Shown: piece by piece, positions 43,230 through 51,885 of the stretch
Numbering within the stretch: position 1 is the stretch's first letter
Layout of the letters: each line of letters opens with the position of its first letter
Source: a virus
Length of the DNA stretch: 56,181 nt
Reading direction: 5' to 3' (one strand)
Virus record (IMG/VR): IMGVR_UViG_3300010412_000017
Location: 1-56,181 of that record
Translations under genes and position numbers: made by a program
Notes under the pieces: generated by a model
The model's input: only the letters and a program-made list of their open reading frames with translations
Told to the model about the DNA's origin: nothing
Databases searched by the model: none

Positions 43230-44252
43230 TTAGGCCCCGATCTCCAGCCCGAATTCCGCAGCGTTCACAGCGCTCTGGGTCCAGTTGCCGCCGCCGTTCG
43301 GGTCGTTCTCGTAGTGGTGCGTGACCCACAGGTAGTCATCGACCGCCATGCCCTTCTGGGCGCTGTCGCTCTCGGTGGCGCTGCTCCGGGCGATCAGGTT
43401 CACGGTTCGGGAGCCGGCGCCCTCTTTGCGCACCGCGGCCTGGACCTGCACGGCGTAGACGGCATCCAGGCTGCCGGTGATGGCGCTGAAACCGTACAGC
43501 TCCTTGTCGGTCGCCGTGGCGCTGTAGTTGTAGGTGGTGTCATCGTCCTTGGGGTTGCCGTCGTCGACGTTGAGGTAGTTGCTCACGGCCGGGCTGGCGG
43601 TGAAGTTGTTGGTGGTGCCGTTGGCGTTCGGGGTCAGCATCTCGATGTGGCAGTCGCCGGGGTAGGCGGTGAGGTCGCTGCCGCTGTCGTCGCCAATAAA
43701 CAGGTCATCCCAGTACGTGGTATGGCCGCTTGTGGTGCGGATCAGAAATTGCCGGATGCTGGCGGCTGTCCCGTCCAGGGTGTCCAGGGCGCTACCGTTC
43801 GCCACCTGCACGCCGTCGATCCACATTTTCACGGTGCCGGCGCTGGCGTGCATGTAAACCTCCAGGCCGATGGCGTGCCACTCGCCGGTGGAGATGCCCG
43901 CGCTGCTCGTCGCCACGACCGTGATGCCGCCGACCTCGTAGGAAAAGGTGCGATCCGCGTTAATGACCAGCCGCCCTTCCAGGTTGCCGTCGGTGTCGTA
44001 GAGGTCGAGCACGTCGCGGGATGCGGTCGGCGATGTGAGTATCTTCATCGCAAAACCGACGAAAATGGTAGCGCTGCTGTCGGCGCTCAGCAGGGCGCTC
44101 GCTTCGTAGGCGCCGGTGGAGTAGACGGCCTTGCCGTTGATACGGCCGGTGGTCGGGGTGAAGTTGACAGAACTGACGCCCCAGCGCTCGTCGTGCTCCC
44201 AGGAGCTTTTGTCCTCGTAGGCGTCGAAGCCATCCATAAAAAGCAGGGCCAT
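43230..44252 (-). CDS. Tail appendage protein with a LamG/concanavalin-like domain
   Basis: The protein has 340 residues. It starts MALLFMDGFDAYEDKSSWEH, a start shared by many phage structural lectin-like proteins, then strands such as FVGFAMKI, EWHAIGLEVYMHASAGTVKM and WIDGVQVANG typical of a LamG sandwich. The C-terminal half has a second domain containing GSRTVNLIARSSATESDSA. It is probably a host-recognition or fibre-associated protein. Confidence 0.72.
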   Translation of the reverse strand: MALLFMDGFDAYEDKSSWEHDERWGVSSVNFTPTTGRINGKAVYSTGAYEASALLSADSSATIFVGFAMKILTSPTASRDVLDLYDTDGNLEGRLVINADRTFSYEVGGITVVATSSAGISTGEWHAIGLEVYMHASAGTVKMWIDGVQVANGSALDTLDGTAASIRQFLIRTTSGHTTYWDDLFIGDDSGSDLTAYPGDCHIEMLTPNANGTTNNFTASPAVSNYLNVDDGNPKDDDTTYNYSATATDKELYGFSAITGSLDAVYAVQVQAAVRKEGAGSRTVNLIARSSATESDSAQKGMAVDDYLWVTHHYENDPNGGGNWTQSAVNAAEFGLEIGA

Positions 44253-44267
44253 GGTGTTTTCCTCCTG

Positions 44268-45596
44268 TTAGGTTGTCCGGGTGCCCTTGAGCATGAAGCC
44301 GATGTCCTCCAGCGTGGTGTCCGCGCTGGCCGGCGCGACGACCGTCAGCACATCGTCCTCGACGAAGGTCTCATCGCCGGTCTGGGCGAATGCGCCCGTG
44401 GCGCTGGTGTTGAATGTCACGGTGGCAAACTCGGTGCCGTTGCGCTTGACCGAGAAGGCCACGTTTCCGGTCGATGCCACGCGGGCCTCGGCGTTGCTGC
44501 CGGTTGCGCCGTCCGGGATGGTGAAGCCGCGGGTCACTTTCAACCGCAGGACCTCCTGGCCGTCGTTCGGCAGCCCGGAAAAATAGAAGCCGATGTCGTA
44601 GGGCGGGTTGCCGCCGGCGGTGGTCTCCATCACCTCCATCTGGAACCAGGAACCCGCTTTCACGTCCACGCTGCTGTCGGTCTCGACGTACAGCTCCAGC
44701 TCGAAGTAGTCGGCGGCGCTGACCGGGATCACCGGGGTCTGCACCTGGATGGTCGGGTTTGTAAAGCGCCCGTCGCCCTGGTCCATGCGCCAGGCCTCCA
44801 CGGCCACGCCGTTCTTGCGCAGGCGCAGCATGGCGCCATAGCTCGTGCTCATGTTCTCCAGCGCCACCGCGCCGCTGAACCGCACCAGGCTGAAGCCCGA
44901 GGGGATAGTGATGCGGGTGGCCTGGGCGCCCAGGTCGACGAAGGCGTCCGTGTCGCGGTCCTCGCTGTCCCAGGGGATGGTGTAACCGCTGGATGCATTG
45001 GTCGCCAGATCGTCGCTGGTAAGGCTCACCAGAGCGCCCTTGTGCGGTACCGCCCAGAAGACGCCCGTCGCCGCACTCTCGGTGACGAACTCCAGGCCCA
45101 GCTCGTCGCCGCGCACCTTGACCACCTTGCCGCCGTCGCCCGTGTAGCTCGCCGGCACGTCGCCCAGCTCGTTGAAGTCGATACCGGCGCCGGTACTGTC
45201 GTCGGCAATGGCCACGGCGTCGTAGCTTGTGCTGTCGATGTAGAACAGCCGCACGCTGCCAGCGGCAACCGAGAAGGCCGCCCCGCTGGCCGTCTTGAAG
45301 CGCAGGGTCTGGGCGGTCGCGTTCCATGCCACGTAGAGATGCGGCGCTTCCGGCAGAATGATATCCCGCGTTGTCGTCAGCACCACGCCGGTGTCGGTGA
45401 TGTGCAAGACGAGGTTTTCGTGTTCCTTGTTCGGCTCCGCGGTGTCGAGCGTGTAGTTGGCATCGCTCGTCATGTTGTGGAGCAGCTCGCCGGCGATGGC
45501 CTCGTCGAGCGTGTCGAAGGCCTCGTTAGCCGTGACCTCCTTCTGGCTCTGGTTGCTCTCGATGTGCGTGATGGCAAGGTTGGGCGTGGTCGCCAT
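44268..45596 (-). CDS. Tail fibre protein with a DUF2793-like start
   Basis: The protein has 442 residues. The first about 35 (PNLAITHIESNQSQKEVTAN then EAFDTLDEAIAG) match the DUF2793 start (Q-x-Q-K-x-V-T-x-N-E-A). Beta-sandwich domains follow, with repeated turns such as DDSTGAGIDFNELGDVPASY, and two carbohydrate-binding-like segments. The end repeats GEDVLTV-type strands and TLEDIGFMLKGT. Proteins with this start attach to the tail hub and carry receptor-binding modules. Confidence 0.7.
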   Translation of the reverse strand: MATTPNLAITHIESNQSQKEVTANEAFDTLDEAIAGELLHNMTSDANYTLDTAEPNKEHENLVLHITDTGVVLTTTRDIILPEAPHLYVAWNATAQTLRFKTASGAAFSVAAGSVRLFYIDSTSYDAVAIADDSTGAGIDFNELGDVPASYTGDGGKVVKVRGDELGLEFVTESAATGVFWAVPHKGALVSLTSDDLATNASSGYTIPWDSEDRDTDAFVDLGAQATRITIPSGFSLVRFSGAVALENMSTSYGAMLRLRKNGVAVEAWRMDQGDGRFTNPTIQVQTPVIPVSAADYFELELYVETDSSVDVKAGSWFQMEVMETTAGGNPPYDIGFYFSGLPNDGQEVLRLKVTRGFTIPDGATGSNAEARVASTGNVAFSVKRNGTEFATVTFNTSATGAFAQTGDETFVEDDVLTVVAPASADTTLEDIGFMLKGTRTT

Positions 45597-45605
45597 GGTG
45601 TTCTC

Positions 45606-48600
45606 CTATACGGTGTTGGGCGCCGGGTGCCCGTCGTAGGCCTGGCTGAAAAAGTCCCATTGTGTGGGGCCGGCCCAGTAGTGGTAGTGGCCGCGCAGGC
45701 CGCTGAAGCCCGCATCCGGGAAAGTGGTATCGGTGATCTCGATGTCCCATCCGGCTGGCTCGCCGGTGCCGTCCTTCCAGAACTTGGCCTTGATCTCATT
45801 GCCGACGCACTGCAGCCGCGTCCACCACCACTCGTTGCTGGCCTGCTTCTTGGTTGGCACGTTGAGCACCCAGCTGTAGGCGTTGCCGCTACCGCTCGGG
45901 GCGCACAGCACCGCCGTCCCGGTGTCGTTCCAGAAGCCGGCCAGGTAGCCGTTGTAGAGCGTAGCGTCGCTTCTTACCTGCACGCCGTAGATCGCGTCGC
46001 CGCTAAATGTGGTCTCCAGCCACTGGCGGCTCTTGACCAGCACCTCCACGTCGCGGTGCACCTTGGTTCGCTTCCAGTTCAGCATCGACCAGCCGTGGCC
46101 AGCGTGGTTGTGGTTCACGTAGAGGTCGCCGCCGCCGGCGTCGAGGATCTCCCAGGTCTGGTATGCCGGCTGGATGATCTGCCAGTTGGCCGGTACCTCG
46201 TTCACCAGGTACTCGTCGAAGTTGGTAGCAACCGGCTCGATGATCGTTTCCAGACAAGCGCCCCAGCCGCGGCCGACCCGGCTGCTGATCTGGTAGACGC
46301 AGAAGTTGAAGTCGCCGGCCAGATCGCCGCCGGTGTCGGTGCTCTGCATGGCGGCGGTGTAGACGAAGCTGGAGGCGCCGATCACGCGCTCGGTGCGCAG
46401 CAGGTCCGCGCCCTGGTACAGCTCGACATCGTATTCCTCGGTGGGCTCGTCGAGCGGCACGTCCACCAGATCCAGCCACTGGGCGTTCAAACGGGCCCGG
46501 CGGATCCAGCTCAGCTCCAGGTCGTTGTTGACGGCATTGCGGCTGGCCTCCAGGCCGACCGGGCTCAGGGGTTTGATGAAGCTGCCCTGACTGGTCCAGT
46601 TCTCCTTGCGGGCCCGCTCCAGGGTGCTCTCCAGCGTGACCGCGGCGTATTGGAAGGTGGTCAGGTAGTTGGCCGCGCTGTCCTGCACCCGGTAAAGCCG
46701 GCCGGCATCGAGCATGATCGCCACCTCGCCGGTGACGTGATCGTCCATGCCGAAGTCGGTACCGCGCCGCCCACGCAGCAGGCCGCTCAGGGTGTAGGTG
46801 CCGTCGCCCTCCAGGGTGGCGACCTGGAACTGCAGCAGCTCGCCGCTGACCGGGAAAAATAGCGCGTTGAGGCCGTTGAGCACGTCCAGCTCGGTCTCGG
46901 TCGCCAGGGTGTCGCTGTTCCAGACCCGCACGTTGATCGTGTTGACCCAGTCCCAGGTCGTGGCGTTCTCGCCTTCCGGGAGGATCGCGCCGGCTGCCTC
47001 GTTGACCACCAGGGCCCGGCTCAGGCCCGTTGCCAGCTCGGTCCAGGTGTCGCCGTCCAGGGGCCGCCGGTACAGCGTGGCGCCCTTCCAGGTGTCGGGG
47101 ATGCTGTAGGGGGCGAAGGCGGCGTAGAAGCCGCCATCGTCCTCGCTGTCGCGCAGGGGTGGGGCCCAGACCATGAAGAAGGCGCTGATCGGTGCCTGGT
47201 TCAGCGTGGCGCTGTAGAAGCCTATCGGGGCGGCGCCCACCGCCTGGCTGTCGTAGGCCTGGGCGTCGTAGGTCGAAACCTCGGCCTTGATCAGGCCCGG
47301 CAGGCCGCCCATGGCGGTCTTGAGCAGGCGGAACTGGTAGCTCACGCCGTTGTTCTGCACGGTCACGATGTCGCCGGGGTTGTACTGCAGGTACTTCGGC
47401 CCCAGGACGATGGTGCCGGTGTGGCGCTCGGCCCGGATGCTCTGCATCCACTTCTCGGCGATCTGGGCGGCCTCGTCGTCGGTGAACACCAGCGGAAACT
47501 CCAGCTTGAGGAGGTCCTCGGTGGGGCTCGTCGGCTGCCGGCTGTACTGGCTGGTCGGCTCGTATTCCAGCTCGCGGCTTACGCAGGTCACCTGCACCGT
47601 CTGGGGCAGCTGGTACAGCTCCTTGCGCTTGAGCAGCACCGCGTCCGGCAGCTGCTGGCCTGGCTCATGGGCCGCCAGCTCGTCCTCGGTGATGGTGGTC
47701 AGGCTGGCGTTGTCCTTGAGCTGAAACACCAGCTTTTGGTCGGTCTCGACCGCCTCGAAAAAGTAGGCCCCCATCAGGCTCTCGATCTGGGCGCGGGCCT
47801 TGACCGGCCGGCTCAGGGTGAAGCCGTTAACGGTCTTGGTCGCCAGGTCGGTTACGTCGATCTCCTCGGCGGCCAGGCCGTGGCGGGTGCAAATGTCGGC
47901 GACCACGATGTCCAGGGTCTGGCCCGTAGCCGGCCAGCGGTCCCATTGCAGCTTCCAGGCGCCGTTGCTGTTCACGCCCTGGATCAGGCCGCGACTCTGC
48001 CAGTCGCCCTGGGGGGTGTTGTAGGCGAGCAGGTTTGGGATGCTGCCGCTCCAGTCGATCACGTCCACGGTCGCCAGGTCGAGCGCGTTCAGCAGAAACA
48101 GCCGGTCGCCGTTGCTCTCGTAGTAGACGATACCGTCGCCCAGCGGCGTGTTGCCGATGTTCAGGGTCTCGTTGTTCTGGGTGGTCACGATGTCGGTGCG
48201 GCTCGCGGCGATGCGCAGCGTGCTCAGGTCGTGGCGGGTGGTGCACTCCAGGCGGTAGATGCCCTCGGGCAGGTAGGTGCCGCTGCCGTCGGTGAATTGG
48301 TGGATGATGATGCTCTGGGTGCTCGGGTCGTAGGCCAGCATAAAGCGGACGTCGTAGAAGTTGTCCGCCGCGGCGCCGCCGGTGCCGATGTACTCGCCGT
48401 TGCTGTCGAAGCACTGCTTGAGGTCCACCTTCTGGTAGCTGGTGATGTACTTCACCGCGCTGATGCCGGCCACGTAGTCGGGGTTCAGGTCCAGTTTTAC
48501 GAGGTAAAGCGTGGGCTTGGATACGTCGTCGACCAGCATCCAAACGTAGCCGGTGTCGGGCTCCACCTGGCTGCCGTAATACTCGCAGCTCGTCGGGCCG

Positions 48601-49679
48601 TCGGAGGTTGAAAATACCGGGATCAGCGAGCCGTCGTCGCCGTACTCGAAAATGAAGAAGCCGCTACCCAGGAAGCCGCCGGAGGTCATGAACTCCTTGT
48701 GGGCCATGGTGGTGCTGTCTTGCGGAACAAAGGCGGCGCTCGCGTAGTCGCCGCTGATCCACAGCTGCTCGCCGGTGATCGCGTCGTAGGAAATGTACCG
48801 GATGTCGTTGTTGTCCACCCAGCCTATCGCGTAAATGATGCCGTTGTGAAAGCCGCAGGTCTCGACGCTGCCAACGCCCAGGCTGGGAAGCGGCCAGCTG
48901 GCGATCAGCGTGTTGGTGGCGATGTCGTAGATGCCGATGTCGTCGCCGACCAGGTCGGTCACCGAGGTCCAGTAGCTGGCCCGGTCGGTGTGCAGGCTGT
49001 TGAAGCCGACGGCGGCGAATGACTGAGCCGGGTTGGTGCCGGTGGCCTCGATCACTACCTCGGCGCGCACGCTCGGGCGGCGGTTGCCCCAGGGCGTGAG
49101 GTCCAGGTCCTTGGTGACGATGTAGCAGGTCCCGCGGTAGGCCGGCGTGTTGTCCAGGCCCTCGATCTCGGCGATGGTGCTGTCCTGGCCCTGCTCCTCG
49201 ATGCCGCGGTAGACGCGCAGGTTCACGCCCTCCTTGACGCTGATGCCGGTGTTGGTCTCGCGGCTGTCCCAGACCAGCTCGGTGTCAAACCAGATGCGCC
49301 GCACCGCGCTCACTGGGCCCTCGCACAGCGCCCACGCGCAGCTCACCGTGTAGCTGTAGGTGCGCACCTTCTGGCTGCTCCCGCCGCCGCCCTTGCCGCC
49401 GACCGTGTCGGTCTGGCGGTGCTCGGTTAGCGGGGCGCTCCAGATCAGGTTGCCGGCTACGCCGATGGTGCCGTAGCCCCGCGTTCGGGTGAGCCCGTAG
49501 CTCGATGTCGAGGCCGTCAGGTCGGTGACGCGTGGGCCCTCCACGTCCGGCAGCTGGGTGGGGAAGAGCTGGCTTCCCAGGTAGCTGCCGACCGCCCAGC
49601 CGATGCTCAGGCCGATGGCCGTGCCGGTCAGGCCGAAGCCGACCGCGCCGCCCAGGGCCGCTACTGCCAGGACCGCCAT
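45606..49679 (-). CDS. Tail tip/central fibre protein (J-like, gene-transfer-agent type)
   Basis: The protein has 1,357 residues from the ATG at 49679, which overlaps the NlpC stop as TAATG. The N-terminus MAVLAVAALGGAVGFGLTGT is a glycine-zipper-like hydrophobic segment typical of this family. Then PDVEGPRVTDLTASTSSYGL and RVYRGIEEQGQDSTIAEIEG follow, and a long centre with phage-tail_3-type blocks (LKRKELYQLPQTVQVTCVSR, KYLQYNPGDIVTVQNNGVSY). The C-terminal about 200 residues are lectin-like (FKAKFWKDGTGEPAGW-type strands). It forms the baseplate hub and tip that contact the receptor. Confidence 0.85.
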   Translation of the reverse strand: MAVLAVAALGGAVGFGLTGTAIGLSIGWAVGSYLGSQLFPTQLPDVEGPRVTDLTASTSSYGLTRTRGYGTIGVAGNLIWSAPLTEHRQTDTVGGKGGGGSSQKVRTYSYTVSCAWALCEGPVSAVRRIWFDTELVWDSRETNTGISVKEGVNLRVYRGIEEQGQDSTIAEIEGLDNTPAYRGTCYIVTKDLDLTPWGNRRPSVRAEVVIEATGTNPAQSFAAVGFNSLHTDRASYWTSVTDLVGDDIGIYDIATNTLIASWPLPSLGVGSVETCGFHNGIIYAIGWVDNNDIRYISYDAITGEQLWISGDYASAAFVPQDSTTMAHKEFMTSGGFLGSGFFIFEYGDDGSLIPVFSTSDGPTSCEYYGSQVEPDTGYVWMLVDDVSKPTLYLVKLDLNPDYVAGISAVKYITSYQKVDLKQCFDSNGEYIGTGGAAADNFYDVRFMLAYDPSTQSIIIHQFTDGSGTYLPEGIYRLECTTRHDLSTLRIAASRTDIVTTQNNETLNIGNTPLGDGIVYYESNGDRLFLLNALDLATVDVIDWSGSIPNLLAYNTPQGDWQSRGLIQGVNSNGAWKLQWDRWPATGQTLDIVVADICTRHGLAAEEIDVTDLATKTVNGFTLSRPVKARAQIESLMGAYFFEAVETDQKLVFQLKDNASLTTITEDELAAHEPGQQLPDAVLLKRKELYQLPQTVQVTCVSRELEYEPTSQYSRQPTSPTEDLLKLEFPLVFTDDEAAQIAEKWMQSIRAERHTGTIVLGPKYLQYNPGDIVTVQNNGVSYQFRLLKTAMGGLPGLIKAEVSTYDAQAYDSQAVGAAPIGFYSATLNQAPISAFFMVWAPPLRDSEDDGGFYAAFAPYSIPDTWKGATLYRRPLDGDTWTELATGLSRALVVNEAAGAILPEGENATTWDWVNTINVRVWNSDTLATETELDVLNGLNALFFPVSGELLQFQVATLEGDGTYTLSGLLRGRRGTDFGMDDHVTGEVAIMLDAGRLYRVQDSAANYLTTFQYAAVTLESTLERARKENWTSQGSFIKPLSPVGLEASRNAVNNDLELSWIRRARLNAQWLDLVDVPLDEPTEEYDVELYQGADLLRTERVIGASSFVYTAAMQSTDTGGDLAGDFNFCVYQISSRVGRGWGACLETIIEPVATNFDEYLVNEVPANWQIIQPAYQTWEILDAGGGDLYVNHNHAGHGWSMLNWKRTKVHRDVEVLVKSRQWLETTFSGDAIYGVQVRSDATLYNGYLAGFWNDTGTAVLCAPSGSGNAYSWVLNVPTKKQASNEWWWTRLQCVGNEIKAKFWKDGTGEPAGWDIEITDTTFPDAGFSGLRGHYHYWAGPTQWDFFSQAYDGHPAPNTV

Positions 49680-50152
49680 TAAGCGCGCCTCCTTTCCACC
49701 GGCCAGCCGTCCTGCCATTCGGTCTCAAGAATGCGGAAGGCGGTAGCGGTGTCGTTGTACCAGGTGTCGATCCAGGGCTGCTCCAGGCAGCCGCGGGCCT
49801 CACTGTGCGCATGGATGATGGTGTTGCGCTCGGTCAGGATCGCGGTGTGTCTGGGCATGCCGGCCATGCAGATCAGCAGCACGTCGCCGGGCTGGGCCTT
49901 GGTCTTGGGGTACTCCGGGGTGTAGGTGCTGAAAATGTCATGCAGGGTGTGGCCGTCCGGCACCCGCTTGTAGCTGCGGTGGCGCCGGTTGAAGTCGGCC
50001 CAGAACAGCGTGCTGCCCATCCCGCAGGCGTGCATCACGCCAAAGACCAGGCCGATACAGTCCACGGCCACCGTGCGCTGCCGGCCTTGGTGCTTGTAGG
50101 CGGTGCCGATCCAGTTGCGGGCCTCGGCGATGATCTGTTCTGCGGTCGCCAT
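49679..50152 (-). CDS. NlpC/P60-type tail-tip peptidase
   Basis: The protein has 157 residues from the ATG at 50152. The catalytic Cys lies in TVAVDCIGLVFGVMHACG, and the His in GMPRHTAILTERNTIIHAHS; a final polar residue follows. This is the NlpC/P60 cysteine peptidase/amidase fold found in tail-assembly proteins of lambda-K type and in gene transfer agents, where it trims peptidoglycan during entry. Its start overlaps the DUF2163 stop as ATGA. Confidence 0.86.
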   Translation of the reverse strand: MATAEQIIAEARNWIGTAYKHQGRQRTVAVDCIGLVFGVMHACGMGSTLFWADFNRRHRSYKRVPDGHTLHDIFSTYTPEYPKTKAQPGDVLLICMAGMPRHTAILTERNTIIHAHSEARGCLEQPWIDTWYNDTATAFRILETEWQDGWPVERRRA

Positions 50153-51258
50153 CAGTCCACCTCGGCCGTGCGGTTGCCGTAGTTGAGCATCTCGGCCAGG
50201 CCCGGCAGGTGCGGGTAGCCGCGGAAATTCACGGTGTTGGCGAAAACGTCCCGGCAGGTCGCCAGGCTCTTGTCGCAACCGCGGGTGATGGCGTAGGTGT
50301 CGCCGATCTGGAGGGTGCCGAATTCGCCCTCGATCAGCTGCACCGTGGTGTTGTTGCCGTGGTCCGGGTCGTTCTGGATGTGCTTGACCACTTCCACCTC
50401 GCGCCCGGCGTTGTTGCCGGTCAACCACCGCAGGATACCGCCGCGCCAGGTCCCGGTCGCCCCCGTGAGGCTGGTGTCCTCAAATTGGCGCTGGCTGATC
50501 AGGCCGCTGATGGTGCCGGTGGTGTTGTGGGCCGGGTCGGTCAGGTCGATGCCGCACTTGGCGTTGCCCAAGGTGGCCCAGCAGCTCGGCATGTAGTGCT
50601 CGATAGTGTCCTGGTCCAGGCTCTGGGCCAGGCCGCGGAACTCGGCGGTGTAGAGGTCGCGCTGCAGGCTCACCTCGCCGATGCGCCCGTACTTCAGGCT
50701 CATGTGCCCGTCGGCCAGGCTCTCGTAGTCGAGCAGGAAAAGGTGCAGGCGGGCGTAGTCGTAGCGCCCGGCCAGAATGTCCTGCTCCTCCAGGGCCAGG
50801 CTGTCGAGCAGGCCGTAGAGGTCCAGGTTGTCGACGGCCAGGTCGCCGCTGTTGACCACCGCGCTCGGGGTGTAGCCCAGGTCGCCCTGGAAGGTCACGC
50901 CCTGGTAGGTGATCGGGCTGTCGTGGTCGGTGAAGCCCAGCAGCGGGTTACTGGTCGCACCGCCCGTGTAGGCGGTGTAGCCGGTGGTGTTGATGCCGGT
51001 CTCGTAGTGGGTGGCGTCGGTCACCGTGACCGTGATGGTGGTGTCGTCGATCTCGACCATGTCGCCGCCGCGGATCACCACCTGGTCGCCCGTGGTCAGG
51101 CCGTGGGCGATCTCGGTCTCGACCACGCCGTTGGCCGCCTGGGTGATGGCGACGATCCGCGGGGTGAAGCGGGTACGCTCCAGCAGCAGGCAGGTGGCGG
51201 TGGTCATCTCCTCGCTGGCGAGGGTGGCCTTCAGGTTGGCGCTGGCGGTCTTGCTCAT
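50152..51258 (-). CDS. DUF2163 tail-tip protein with an inserted FCCH-like domain
   Basis: The protein has 368 residues. The DUF2163/BR0599 body is clear: DHDSPITYQGVTFQ, LALEEQDILAGRYDYARLHL, RDLYTAEFRGLAQSLDQDTIEHY and CDKSLATCRDVFANTVNFRG. Between residues about 34 and 105 lies an inserted beta module, IVAITQAANGVVETEIAHGL then TGDQVVIRGGD and GYTAYTGGA, that resembles the FCCH-type domain seen in many tail proteins. The usual neighbours (DUF2460, NlpC/P60, J-like) are all present. Confidence 0.85.
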   Translation of the reverse strand: MSKTASANLKATLASEEMTTATCLLLERTRFTPRIVAITQAANGVVETEIAHGLTTGDQVVIRGGDMVEIDDTTITVTVTDATHYETGINTTGYTAYTGGATSNPLLGFTDHDSPITYQGVTFQGDLGYTPSAVVNSGDLAVDNLDLYGLLDSLALEEQDILAGRYDYARLHLFLLDYESLADGHMSLKYGRIGEVSLQRDLYTAEFRGLAQSLDQDTIEHYMPSCWATLGNAKCGIDLTDPAHNTTGTISGLISQRQFEDTSLTGATGTWRGGILRWLTGNNAGREVEVVKHIQNDPDHGNNTTVQLIEGEFGTLQIGDTYAITRGCDKSLATCRDVFANTVNFRGYPHLPGLAEMLNYGNRTAEVD

Positions 51259-51884
51259 ACGCGCAGCTCCACTATCGGCACGTCGGCGCTCTGGATGCCG
51301 TAGGTGTCGGCGGTCACGCTCAGGCGGTCGGTGTCGAAACGGCAGGGCACATCGAACTCGAAGCCGGCGGTTACCACCACCGCGCCGGCCGGCGGGCTGA
51401 CAAAGGTCACGATGCCGGTCGTGGTGTCCACGCTCCAGCCGCTGGCCTGCGGTGCGCCGTCGAGCGCGATCACCACCGTGCCGCTCACCGGCTTGGCGAT
51501 CGATCGCACCAGGGTCTCGGTGCCCGTGGCGTAGTTCTTGACCAGCTGAAAGTCCACGGTGGCGCCGTCGCCCACGCCGATCTGCTGGTCCTCGTCATCG
51601 GGGGCGTCCCTGCCGTTGGCGGCCGACGTGTAGTCGGCCCAGTCCTTGAACCGGAAGCCATGAAACCGCCCCTTCATGGCGTGGAAGTATTGCCGCAGGG
51701 CCTCGACGTTCTCGCGGGTCTTGAGGGCAAAGCTGGCGTTGTAGGCGTGACGCGGGTAGCTCCAGACGCTGCGCCGCTGCTCGTGTCCACTCTGGAGCAC
51801 CGCCACGCCGGTCAGGTACTCAGGGCCGCCCGCGCTGCCGTAGCTCAGGGTCTCGGGGAACCGGGGGGTTTCGATGAATGCCAT
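51255..51884 (-). CDS. DUF2460 distal tail/tip protein
   Basis: The protein has 209 residues. The family phrases are present: F.E.PRFPETLSYGS, RHAYNASFALKTRENVEAL, HAMKGRFHGFRFKDWADYTS, then an IVTFVSPPAGAVVVTAGFEF end with DVPCRFDTDRLSV. DUF2460 proteins match gp12 of gene transfer agents and act as distal tail proteins linking the tube to the hub. It begins two bases from the tape measure stop. Confidence 0.88.
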   Translation of the reverse strand: MAFIETPRFPETLSYGSAGGPEYLTGVAVLQSGHEQRRSVWSYPRHAYNASFALKTRENVEALRQYFHAMKGRFHGFRFKDWADYTSAANGRDAPDDEDQQIGVGDGATVDFQLVKNYATGTETLVRSIAKPVSGTVVIALDGAPQASGWSVDTTTGIVTFVSPPAGAVVVTAGFEFDVPCRFDTDRLSVTADTYGIQSADVPIVELRV

Positions 51885-51885
51885 A

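Noticed and set aside
42348-46862. A 1,504-codon open frame on the plus strand
   Set aside because: It lies antisense to the J-like, fibre and lectin-like genes; its protein is a low-complexity G/A/V/R/H/Q mix typical of the complementary frame of GC-rich genes, with no motif or ribosome site.
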